From Alphaproteobacteria bacterium (GTDB lineage: Bacteria; Pseudomonadota; Alphaproteobacteria; Micropepsales; Micropepsaceae), in contig JAATGP010000080.1 of NCBI GenBank assembly GCA_015654635.1, forward strand, positions 1 to 46,260: DNA of 46,260 bases, written 5' to 3'. Numbering within the stretch: the first letter of the stretch is position 1; every line of letters begins with the position of its first letter. The translations under genes and the position numbers were made by a program. Of the stretch, positions 15,972 to 23,135 are shown piece by piece. The notes under the pieces are model-generated. The model saw only the letters and a program-made list of their open reading frames with translations, was not told the origin of the DNA and did no database searches.

Positions 15972-16664
15972 ATGGCGTTCACACCGGCAAATGCATTGGA
16001 AGAAAGCTTGCTGCGCGCTGCATCGGAAGATGCCGCACGTCCCGAATTCTATCGCAGGCTCCTGAATAGCAATCTCACCGTCCTCGGCAGCTTTGGTGAA
16101 ACCATGAGCATCGAAACCGTCAGCAACGAGCAGGGCAATTTTCACCCCATCTTCACCGTCCCCGAGCGGATGAAGGAATTCATGGCCGTGGACCTGCCCC
16201 ATTTCGCCATCGCTGCCCGTACCCTGTTCGAGGCAACCAGCGGCGCGCAGTTTGTCATCAATCCGGGCTCGGGCATGGGCAAGATTTTGTCTGCCGATGA
16301 AATTGCCTGGTGTTTGCAAGCCTTTCCCTCGACCAGCATCATTGTCGCCAAGCCAAAGATCTATCCGATCAAACTGGTCAAGGCGCTGTGCATTCTCTTC
16401 ACCAGCCGGATGCTGATCCGCGCCGCTCATCTGGTTTATGTGGCGCGGGAAGGCGTCGACCAAGAGGCCCATCCGATGATCGGGCTCGAGGCCGATGGCG
16501 ACGTGCCGCGTCTGGCCCAAGAAATCTTCGTAGCCGCCGAGGCTGCCCTGCCCGGCACCCCCATCGAAGTCGTTTACATCGATCCGCAAAGCGAACTCGA
16601 TCCCTTCCAGAAACATATGCTGAGCGTTCCGCCCTTCTACCAGCGCGCGCTCTCCACCCAGTAA
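15972..16664 (+). CDS. sseB: SseB family protein, between serC and serA
   Basis: A 230-residue protein with an N-terminal SseB domain (VLGSFGETM, HPIFTVPERMKEFM, FVINPGSGMGKILSADEI) and a C-terminal SseB domain (AHLVYVAREGVDQEAHPMIGLEA, IEVVYIDPQS). In Escherichia coli sseB was found as an enhanced-serine-sensitivity gene. Its position between serC and serA, 84 bases after serC and 14 before serA, ties it to serine metabolism, probably as a regulatory or protective protein. The biochemical function is not known. No signal peptide is seen. Confidence 0.8.
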   Translation: MAFTPANALEESLLRAASEDAARPEFYRRLLNSNLTVLGSFGETMSIETVSNEQGNFHPIFTVPERMKEFMAVDLPHFAIAARTLFEATSGAQFVINPGSGMGKILSADEIAWCLQAFPSTSIIVAKPKIYPIKLVKALCILFTSRMLIRAAHLVYVAREGVDQEAHPMIGLEADGDVPRLAQEIFVAAEAALPGTPIEVVYIDPQSELDPFQKHMLSVPPFYQRALSTQ

Positions 16665-16678
16665 AAAAGGAACTCCCC

Positions 16679-18256
16679 ATGCCGAAAGTTCTGATTGCCG
16701 ACAAACTTTCTTCTGCCGCGGTCAACATCTTCAAGGTGCGCGGCGTCGAAGTGGACGTGAAGACCGGTCTTTCCAAAGAAGAGCTGTTGAAGATTGTCGA
16801 TCAGTATGACGGCATCGCCATCCGCTCGGCCACCAAGATCACCAAGGACGTCATCGCCGCCGCCAAAAAATTGAAAGTGGTCGGCCGCGCCGGTATCGGC
16901 GTCGACAATGTCGACATTCCGGCCGCGACTGCGGCGGGTGTGATCGTCATGAACACGCCGTTCGGCAACTCCATCACCACCGCCGAACATGCCATTGCGC
17001 TGATGATGGCCCTGGCGCGCGAGCTTCCCGCCGCCAATGCCTCCACGCATGCCGGCAAGTGGGAGAAGAACAGCTTCATGGGTGTGGAGCTTTACGGCAA
17101 GACCCTCGGCCTCATCGGGGCGGGCAATATCGGCAGCATCGTCGCCGACCGTGCCAAGGGCCTGAAGATGCATGTCGTTGCCTTCGATCCCTATCTCTCC
17201 GCGGAAAGCGCCGAGGAAAAAGGCATCGAGAAAGTGGAGTTGGACGACCTGCTGGCGCGCGCCGATTTCATCACCCTGCACACCCCGTTGACGGCGGAGA
17301 CGCGCGGCATTCTCTCGGCCGACGCTATCGCCAAGACCAAAAAGGGTGTGCGCATCATCAATTGCGCCCGTGGCGGGCTGATCGACGAAGTGGCGCTGAA
17401 GGCGGCACTCGATTCCGGTCAGGTGGCCGGTGCGGCGCTCGACGTTTTCACCGAAGAACCGGCCAAAGCCAATCCTCTTTTCGGTAATGAAAAGGTCGTG
17501 GCGACGCCGCATTTGGGGGCTTCCACCGAAGAAGCGCAGGAAAACGTGGCATTGCAGGTCGCCGAGCAGATTTCCGATTACCTCCTCACTGGGGCCATCG
17601 TGAACGCCCTCAACATGCCCTCCATCAGCGCGCAGGAAGCGCAGCATGTGAAGCCGTGGATTTCGCTTGCCGAGAAACTTGGCGGCTTTGCCGGTCAACT
17701 GACCGAGACCAGCATCCAGGCGGTGGAAATCCTTTATGAAGGCACCTCGGCCAAGTTGAACCGGCGCGCCCTGACCCAAGCCGCACTGGCGGGGCTGCTC
17801 AAGCCGCATATGCCGGAAGTCAACATGGTCAATGCGCCGGTAATCGCCAAGGAACGCGGCATCAAGGTGAGCGAGACGCGCCAGGATCAGCAAGGTGTCT
17901 ATGAAGGCTACATCAAGATACGCGTCACCACGCCGGAGATGACACGCGTCGTCGCCGGGACGGTGTTCTCCGATGGCCGCCCGCGCCTCATCCAGATCAA
18001 GGACATCAAGCTCGACGCCGAATTCGCGCCCAACATGATCTATGTTACCAACGAAGATAAGCCCGGTTTCATCGGGCGGCTGGGCACTTTGCTGGGCGAA
18101 TCCAAGGTGAATATCGCCAACTTCACCCTCGGCCGCAGCGCCCCCGGCGAAGATGCCATCGCGCTGGTTGAGGTGGACGGTGATGTCGATGACGCGGTGA
18201 TCGCGGCGATCCGCAAAATTCCTGTGGTCAAGGGGGCCAAAGCGCTGAAGTTCTAA
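16679..18256 (+). CDS. serA: D-3-phosphoglycerate dehydrogenase SerA
   Basis: A 525-residue long-form PGDH. The N-terminal substrate- and NAD-binding domains carry GRAGIGVDNVD, TLGLIGAGNIGSIVADRAKG (Rossmann glycine motif), INCARGGLIDE (catalytic Arg), EEPAKA (Glu) and TPHLGAST (His). An intervening (allosteric) domain follows to about residue 450 and a C-terminal ACT domain (MIYVTNEDKPGFIGRLGTLLG) probably binds serine. It oxidises 3-phosphoglycerate to phosphohydroxypyruvate, the first step of serine synthesis. AAGG lies a few bases before ATG 16679. Confidence 0.96.
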   Translation: MPKVLIADKLSSAAVNIFKVRGVEVDVKTGLSKEELLKIVDQYDGIAIRSATKITKDVIAAAKKLKVVGRAGIGVDNVDIPAATAAGVIVMNTPFGNSITTAEHAIALMMALARELPAANASTHAGKWEKNSFMGVELYGKTLGLIGAGNIGSIVADRAKGLKMHVVAFDPYLSAESAEEKGIEKVELDDLLARADFITLHTPLTAETRGILSADAIAKTKKGVRIINCARGGLIDEVALKAALDSGQVAGAALDVFTEEPAKANPLFGNEKVVATPHLGASTEEAQENVALQVAEQISDYLLTGAIVNALNMPSISAQEAQHVKPWISLAEKLGGFAGQLTETSIQAVEILYEGTSAKLNRRALTQAALAGLLKPHMPEVNMVNAPVIAKERGIKVSETRQDQQGVYEGYIKIRVTTPEMTRVVAGTVFSDGRPRLIQIKDIKLDAEFAPNMIYVTNEDKPGFIGRLGTLLGESKVNIANFTLGRSAPGEDAIALVEVDGDVDDAVIAAIRKIPVVKGAKALKF

Positions 18257-18280
18257 GCCGTACCCCTACGGAAACGTGCG

Positions 18281-18312
18281 GCAGAAAAGTCTCACCGACG
18301 AGGCTTTTCTGC
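18281..18312. terminator. stem-loop after serA
   Basis: GCAGAAAAGTCTC (18281-18293) can pair with GAGGCTTTTCTGC (18300-18312) around ACCGAC, a 13-bp stem with one T-G pair. It begins 24 bases after the serA stop and is followed by GGGGCACT, not a U-tract, so it may be a terminator of weak type or an mRNA-stabilising hairpin. Confidence 0.5.
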
Positions 18313-18371
18313 GGGGCACTACTTGTTGACACCGTTTCACGCATTAAAGGGGCAGACGGAGGGAGAACACC

Positions 18372-19124
18372 GTGCTGCCCCTTTTTGCGATCTATCTTTT
18401 GTGGCTTCTGTGGCTCATGGCCTGGATCTTGGCGACGGTGGCCCCGCTGCGTGGCGTGCACAAATTGCACTGGGGTGAGGAGTTACTCTATCGCGCCGTC
18501 ACGATGACTGCTGCGGCCCTCCTGTTCACGTTGACGCCGTGGCCGGGACTTGATCTGCAGTACGGCCTTTGGCCCCGGGCAGTCGAGCCCGGTCTTGCCT
18601 GGCGCTTGGTTTTGACGGCAGGCGTCTCGCTCAGTATCGCCTGCTGGGCTTTGCTTTACCGCCATATTGCTTTCAGCCGCGGTGCCAACGTCGTCACGCA
18701 CGGTCCCTATGCGATTGTGCGGCATCCCATTTATTTGTGCCTGATCATAGCAGCCCTCGCGACCGCCACGATCTTCGGGCGCCCCTCTTCTTTTGCCGGA
18801 GCCGCTCTCTTTACCCTCGCCTTTGTGAGCAAAGCGGCAATCGAAGAACGGCGCACCCACGGACCCGCCTTCGCCGCCTATAAGCGCCGCGCCCTGATGT
18901 TCCTGCCCATGCTCGGCTTCGGCTGGTACTTTGTCATCCGGCTGATGCAAAGGCTGAAGCCGGCCTGGGGAGAGCCGATGATGGCAGTCCCTCTGCCCAT
19001 CCGTCCGCCCGCGCTCGCCGAAGCGGCCAGTGGGGCACCCGCGTCGCGCCTGCGCTCGGTAGCGCTGGACCTCGTGTTAAAGGACGACGATCTGGGCATG
19101 ACGGCCCGGCAACGCGAACGCTGA
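18372..19124 (+). CDS. isoprenylcysteine carboxyl methyltransferase-family membrane protein
   Basis: A 250-residue integral membrane protein with about five helices (for example LFAIYLLWLLWLMAWILAT and LVLTAGVSLSIACWALLY) and the ICMT/PEMT signature VVTHGPYAIVRHPIYLCLI followed by EERRTHGPAFAAYKRR, which bind S-adenosylmethionine in this superfamily. It probably methylates a lipid or small thiol/carboxyl group; the substrate is unknown. The start is GTG 18372 behind GGAGGGAG. The C-terminal 60 residues are a proline-rich tail without family similarity. Confidence 0.8.
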   Translation: MLPLFAIYLLWLLWLMAWILATVAPLRGVHKLHWGEELLYRAVTMTAAALLFTLTPWPGLDLQYGLWPRAVEPGLAWRLVLTAGVSLSIACWALLYRHIAFSRGANVVTHGPYAIVRHPIYLCLIIAALATATIFGRPSSFAGAALFTLAFVSKAAIEERRTHGPAFAAYKRRALMFLPMLGFGWYFVIRLMQRLKPAWGEPMMAVPLPIRPPALAEAASGAPASRLRSVALDLVLKDDDLGMTARQRER

Positions 19125-19215
19125 GCCGCGAAGCTTGGTGTGATCTCCCTGGCATTTTAAGCAGAATTTAGCAGTCGGCCCGTTAGACTTGCCATGAGGA
19201 TCGCGCGAGGGCGAG

Positions 19216-19344
19216 ATGCGTAGCAGGCGAGGCGAAGACCGCAAGATCGTTCTGGGGCTGGTTGCGGCCTGCACCGCGGGGGCGCTGATCGTTCTGACCC
19301 AGATCGTGGTGACGGCTTGGCCGCTGCTGACGGGTGCGCTGTAG
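19216..19344 (+). CDS. 42-residue single-pass membrane protein
   Basis: An ATG at 19216, 92 bases after the methyltransferase-like gene, opens a 42-codon frame: a basic head (MRSRRGEDRK) then a hydrophobic helix (IVLGLVAACTAGALIVLTQI) and a short tail to TAG 19342-19344. The positive-inside charge pattern and the position in the intergenic gap support a real small membrane protein. The ribosome-binding site (GAGGGCGAG) is moderate. No known family comes to mind. It is convergent with chorismate mutase, whose stop is six bases away. Confidence 0.45.
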   Translation: MRSRRGEDRKIVLGLVAACTAGALIVLTQIVVTAWPLLTGAL

Positions 19345-19349
19345 AGCAA

Positions 19350-19643
19350 CTATCTTTTTTCGGCACGAATGGCTTCGTGGTGGCGGATCACCTCGGTGAC
19401 AATAAAGCCCAAGAATTTCTCGGCAAAATCCGGATCGAGTTTGGCGTCTTGCGCCAGCGAACGCAGGCGGGCGATCTGGGTGGCTTCGCGGGCGGGATCT
19501 GCCGGTGGCAGGCCGTGCTCGGCCTTATAGCGCCCGACCTGCTGGGTGCATTTGAAGCGCTCGGCCAGAAGGTGAAGTAGCGCCGCATCGATATTGTCGA
19601 TCGAATCGCGCAGGCGTTGCAGTTCGGATTCAACGATTGGCAT
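19350..19643 (-). CDS. chorismate mutase, AroQ type
   Basis: A 97-residue all-helical protein with the AroQ signature residues: LRDSIDNIDAALLHLLAERF, CTQQVGRYKAEHGLPP (Arg and Lys that bind the substrate), EATQIARLRSLA and EVIRHHEAIR. It converts chorismate to prephenate, the branch to phenylalanine and tyrosine. The length fits a stand-alone monofunctional enzyme of alphaproteobacteria. No signal peptide is present, so it is cytoplasmic. It is on the same strand as cydX, about 100 bases downstream, but there is no evident functional link. Confidence 0.9.
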   Translation of the reverse strand: MPIVESELQRLRDSIDNIDAALLHLLAERFKCTQQVGRYKAEHGLPPADPAREATQIARLRSLAQDAKLDPDFAEKFLGFIVTEVIRHHEAIRAEKR

Positions 19644-19739
19644 CGGCCCGGCCCTTAAGAAAACCTAGCGGTAGTCTTAAGGTATCCGGGCCGAATTTCG
19701 CAATGCTCCCCTGCCCGCGGCAAGAAAGATGCAACTGGC

Positions 19740-19835
19740 TTATTTGCCGCCGATTTCGTGCTCAAGCCACATGGCGTTCAGCACCGCCAGCAGGACGGCA
19801 AAGCCAAGACCCAAAACCCAAGAAAAATACCACAT
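19740..19835 (-). CDS. cydX: CydX, small subunit of cytochrome bd oxidase
   Basis: A 31-residue protein starting at ATG 19835, nine bases after the cydB stop: MWYFSWVLGLGFAVLLAVLN, then AMWLEHEIGGK. The MWYF(S/A)W head, one membrane helix and the N-A-(M/L)-W-x-E motif are hallmarks of CydX/YbgT. CydX is a structural subunit needed for stability and haem content of the CydAB complex in the cytoplasmic membrane. It lies outside normal gene-length cut-offs, so it is easily missed. Confidence 0.9.
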   Translation of the reverse strand: MWYFSWVLGLGFAVLLAVLNAMWLEHEIGGK

Positions 19836-19844
19836 GGTGAGACC

Positions 19845-20972
19845 TCAATAATTGCCGTGGCTGTCCGATTCGATGCCTGCCGCCGTCACCTTGCCCGCCA
19901 TGATCTTATAGGCCCAGCCGGTGTAGGCCAGGATGATCGGCAAGAAGATGACCGTGACGCCCAGCATGACGCCTAGCGTGAGCTTGGAAGAGGAAGCGTC
20001 CCACAAGGTCAGGCTTTGATCGGGATGGCTGGAAGACGGCAGGAAGAAGGGAAAGAGCGAAAGCCCCGCCGTAGCGATAACGCCGAGTGGCACCAAAGCT
20101 GAAGACACCCAAGCCGCGAGCGGCCATCTGCGCGTCACGACCGCCAGAAAGGCCCCGAGATAGGCGATCAAGGGGGCCAGCCAGAACAAGGGGTGAGCGC
20201 CGTAATTGGCCCACCAGCCGCCCGTCACCCGCGCCACCGTCTTGATGGTCGGATTGGAGGGTCCGTTGGTGTCGATCAAGCTGGTGATGCGATAACCGTC
20301 CAGATGCAGCACCCAATAGCCCGCCACCGTGAAGAGCACGAAGAATACCACCGCGGCATAAGGAATAACCGCTTTGGCGCGGGCCCCGGCGATGCCATCG
20401 ACCTTATAGGCGATCCAAGTGGCGCCGTGCAGCGTCAGCATGGCGACCGAGACCAGCCCCGCCAGCACTGCAAAGGGATTGAGCAGCGAGAACAGCGTGA
20501 TCTCTTCATGGAAACGCAAATCGCCGTCGAAGCCGTAAGGCACACCGACGAAGAGATTGCCGAAGGCGACGCCGAAAATCAGCGCCGGAACGAAACCGCC
20601 GATGAAGAGGAAATAGTCCCACATGGTACGAAAGCCGCTGCCGACGAATTTGGAGCGGAACTTGAACCCCACCGGCCGCAAAATCAGCGAGGCCAAAACC
20701 AGAAACATGGCGAGGTAGAAGCCGGAAAAGGCGGCGGCATAAAGTGGCGGAAAGGCCGCAAAAATGGCGCCGCCACCAAGGATCAGCCAAACTTGATTGC
20801 CTTCCCAGACAGGCCCGATCGAGTTGATGACCTGACGCCGCTCGATATCGTTGCGCCCTACGAAGGGAAGCAAGATCGCGGTGCCGTAATCGAAGCCGTC
20901 GAAAATGGCGAGGCCGATGAGCAGGACGCCCAGAAGCGCCCACCAAACCAGTCGCAAGAGTTCGTAATCCAT
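19845..20972 (-). CDS. cydB: cytochrome bd ubiquinol oxidase subunit II
   Basis: A 375-residue polytopic membrane protein with eight or more helices and family motifs (LVWWALLGVLLIGLAIFDGFDYGTA, WEGNQVWLILGGGAIFAAFP, YGGAHPLFW-like segment before LAPLIAYLGAFLAV). Subunit II forms the pseudo-symmetric partner of CydA and stabilises the haems; it does not itself ligate them. The gene starts four bases after the cydA stop, so translation is coupled, and cydX follows nine bases later. Confidence 0.95.
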   Translation of the reverse strand: MDYELLRLVWWALLGVLLIGLAIFDGFDYGTAILLPFVGRNDIERRQVINSIGPVWEGNQVWLILGGGAIFAAFPPLYAAAFSGFYLAMFLVLASLILRPVGFKFRSKFVGSGFRTMWDYFLFIGGFVPALIFGVAFGNLFVGVPYGFDGDLRFHEEITLFSLLNPFAVLAGLVSVAMLTLHGATWIAYKVDGIAGARAKAVIPYAAVVFFVLFTVAGYWVLHLDGYRITSLIDTNGPSNPTIKTVARVTGGWWANYGAHPLFWLAPLIAYLGAFLAVVTRRWPLAAWVSSALVPLGVIATAGLSLFPFFLPSSSHPDQSLTLWDASSSKLTLGVMLGVTVIFLPIILAYTGWAYKIMAGKVTAAGIESDSHGNY

Positions 20973-20976
20973 CGTC

Positions 20977-22527
20977 TTACTCCGCCGCTATGATGGAATC
21001 TTCGGTCTTGTGACCAAGGACCTCATCCGGACCCAGATTGATGTATTTGGTAAGAAGGTAGATGTCGGCGACGAGCAGGCTCGAATAGAACACCGCAAAG
21101 CCGATCAGGCTGAATAGCACATTGCCCACCACCGTGCCCGAGACGCCAAGCGCGGTCGGCAGAACCCCTTCGATGATCCAGGGCTGACGGCCATACTCGG
21201 CCACGATCCAGCCCAGCTCGGCAGCAATCCAAGGCAGCGGCAGACTCCACAAGCAAACCCGCAAGAATACCTTGCTGACGTCCAGACGGCGCTTGGCCGA
21301 GAGATAGAAGGCCAGCGCGAAAAGGCCGATGAAGAAGAAGCCAAGGCCGACCATGAAGCGGAACGACCAGAACAAGACCGGCACATTGGGAATGGTGGAG
21401 GTGGCAGCGGCATCGATTTCCGCTGGTGTCGCATTTTGTACATCGGAGCGGAAGCGCTTCAGAAGCAGCGCATAGCCGAGGTCGGCGACATGGGCTTTGA
21501 GGGTCTGACGCAAGGCGGTGTTGCCGCGATCCTTCTTGATCTTGGCCAATGCATCATAGGCGATGATGCCGTTCTTGATGCGAATCTTGGCCAGATTGAC
21601 GAGGTTGTTGATGCCCGGCACTTCGGTATCCGACGAACGTGTGGCGATGAGGCCGAGGACATAAGGCACCTTCACCTCCAGCTTGGTGGTGTGGCTTTTC
21701 ATGTCGGGAATGCCGAAGACGGTGAAAGAGGCCGGTGCGGGCTCCGTATCCCACATGGCTTCGACGGCAGCGATCTTCATCTTCTGGTTCAGGCCGGCGG
21801 TATAGCCCGACTCGTCACCGAGAACGACGACGCTGAGCGCGGAGGCAAGACCGAAGGCAGCCGCCACCGTCATGGAGCGCTTGGCCAGTTCCTTATGCCT
21901 GCCGCGCAAAAGGTAAAGCGCGCTGATGGAAAGCACGAAAATCGAACCCACCACATAGCCGGCGCTGACCGTGTGTACGAATTTGGCCTGTGCCACCGGA
22001 TTGAACAGCACCTCCATGAAATTGGAGACTTCCATGCGCATGGTGTCGGCATTGAAATAGGAGCCGGCCGGATATTGCATCCAGCCATTGGCGATCAGGA
22101 TCCACAGCGCTGACAGGTTGGTGGCGATGGCAAGAGCCCAGGTGACGCCAAGGTGGGAGAGCTTGCTCATCCGGTTCCAGCCGAAGAAGAAGAGTCCCAC
22201 CATGGTGGCTTCCAGGAAGAAGGCCATCATGCCTTCAATGGCCAGCGGGGCCCCGAAAACGTCGCCCACATAATGAGAGTAATAGGCCCAATTGGTGCCG
22301 AACTGGAATTCCATGGTGATGCCGGTGGCAACACCCATGGCAAAGTTGATGCCGAACAGCGTCCCCCAGAACTTTACGAGGTCGCGCCAAATCGTTTTGC
22401 CGGTCATCACATAGACCGTCTCCATAATGCCCAGAAGGATCGACAGACCCAAGGTCAACGGCACGAAGAGGAAGTGATAAAGGGCTGTTACCGCAAATTG
22501 CAGCCGGGAAAGGTCGACGATATCCAT
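20977..22527 (-). CDS. cydA: cytochrome bd ubiquinol oxidase subunit I
   Basis: A 516-residue CydA. Features seen are the N-terminal haem-ligand His18 (LYHFLFVPLTLG), the second-site His in AQAKFVHTVSAGYVVG, the GRQPW motif (VAEYGRQPWIIEGVLPT) and about nine membrane helices. It oxidises ubiquinol and reduces oxygen to water with high affinity using haems b558, b595 and d, without pumping protons, and supports life at low oxygen. The length is near that of the long-Q-loop Escherichia coli type. AGGATGACACC precedes the ATG and overlaps the end of the small upstream gene cydP. Confidence 0.95.
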   Translation of the reverse strand: MDIVDLSRLQFAVTALYHFLFVPLTLGLSILLGIMETVYVMTGKTIWRDLVKFWGTLFGINFAMGVATGITMEFQFGTNWAYYSHYVGDVFGAPLAIEGMMAFFLEATMVGLFFFGWNRMSKLSHLGVTWALAIATNLSALWILIANGWMQYPAGSYFNADTMRMEVSNFMEVLFNPVAQAKFVHTVSAGYVVGSIFVLSISALYLLRGRHKELAKRSMTVAAAFGLASALSVVVLGDESGYTAGLNQKMKIAAVEAMWDTEPAPASFTVFGIPDMKSHTTKLEVKVPYVLGLIATRSSDTEVPGINNLVNLAKIRIKNGIIAYDALAKIKKDRGNTALRQTLKAHVADLGYALLLKRFRSDVQNATPAEIDAAATSTIPNVPVLFWSFRFMVGLGFFFIGLFALAFYLSAKRRLDVSKVFLRVCLWSLPLPWIAAELGWIVAEYGRQPWIIEGVLPTALGVSGTVVGNVLFSLIGFAVFYSSLLVADIYLLTKYINLGPDEVLGHKTEDSIIAAE

Positions 22528-22536
22528 GGTGTCATC

Positions 22537-22695
22537 CTAACGATGGTCGGTGCCGAACAGGCGATCATTCACCGTCGCCGTGTTGGCGACGATGCGATGG
22601 GAAGGGCTGAAAAACGCAAAATACAGGCACAGCAACAGAACAAGTTTCATCGCTAAGACTGCGACGATGTCCTTCCACAAAATTGCACGCTTCAT
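22537..22695 (-). CDS. cydP: CydP-like putative small subunit of cytochrome oxidase
   Basis: A 52-residue protein from ATG 22695: MKRAILWKDIVAVLAMKLV, then LLLCLYFAFFSPSHR, and a short soluble tail (VNDRLFG). One membrane helix, the K-L-x-L-x-x-L-Y-F-x-F-F-S-P element and position directly before cydA match the family called cytochrome oxidase putative small subunit CydP. Its stop TAG overlaps the cydA ribosome-binding site, nine bases before the cydA ATG, so the two are coupled. The role is inferred from genomic linkage in the family. Confidence 0.8.
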   Translation of the reverse strand: MKRAILWKDIVAVLAMKLVLLLCLYFAFFSPSHRIVANTATVNDRLFGTDHR

Positions 22696-23135
22696 GGCCG
22701 CGTTTCCAGTAGTGCGCTTTCTGGCCTAACTCTGTTTCCCACGGCTGCCAAACACCCAGCAGTCGCGATAACGATGACGAGGATCACCAATGCCGACTTG
22801 ACAGGCACGGCCTAACGATGCCCCGCGAATCAGTTTTGCAGTGTCCCCCTTGGCGCGGTGATTGACGTTCGTCAAAGCCACGGCGGAAGACTCTCATTGT
22901 TCTAAGACAAAGTGCAGCGATTTTGCATCGAAGGGACAACATGCCGCGACGCCAGCCGGCGCCACACTGCATGACAAAGCGCTACGCTAGGAGATGCTCC
23001 ACAGCGATACTCGAAACAAACGCCGCCAATTGCACCGAAAAACATAGTATCAATCTTGGTAATTTTAGTACACGCACGAGTTGGCGGCAGCCCCGCCTTG
23101 CGCTAATATCATAATGCAATCAAGTTTCAAAACGG
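22696..23135. other. divergent regulatory region between cyd and the FixL-like gene
   Basis: About 440 bases without a convincing gene, holding the FNR/FixK-type palindrome. The half near the kinase gene (about 23030-23110) is AT-richer and probably contains its promoter. No other operator repeat was recognised. Confidence 0.5.
22862..22875. promoter_or_regulatory. FNR/FixK-type binding site
   Basis: TTGACGTTCGTCAA is a perfect palindrome around the centre and matches the anaerobox TTGAY-N4-RTCAA of FnrN/FixK-family proteins. It lies between the divergent cydP-cydA-cydB-cydX genes (167 bases from the cydP start) and the FixL-like kinase gene (about 260 bases from its start), where it could activate either in low oxygen. 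Confidence 0.65.
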
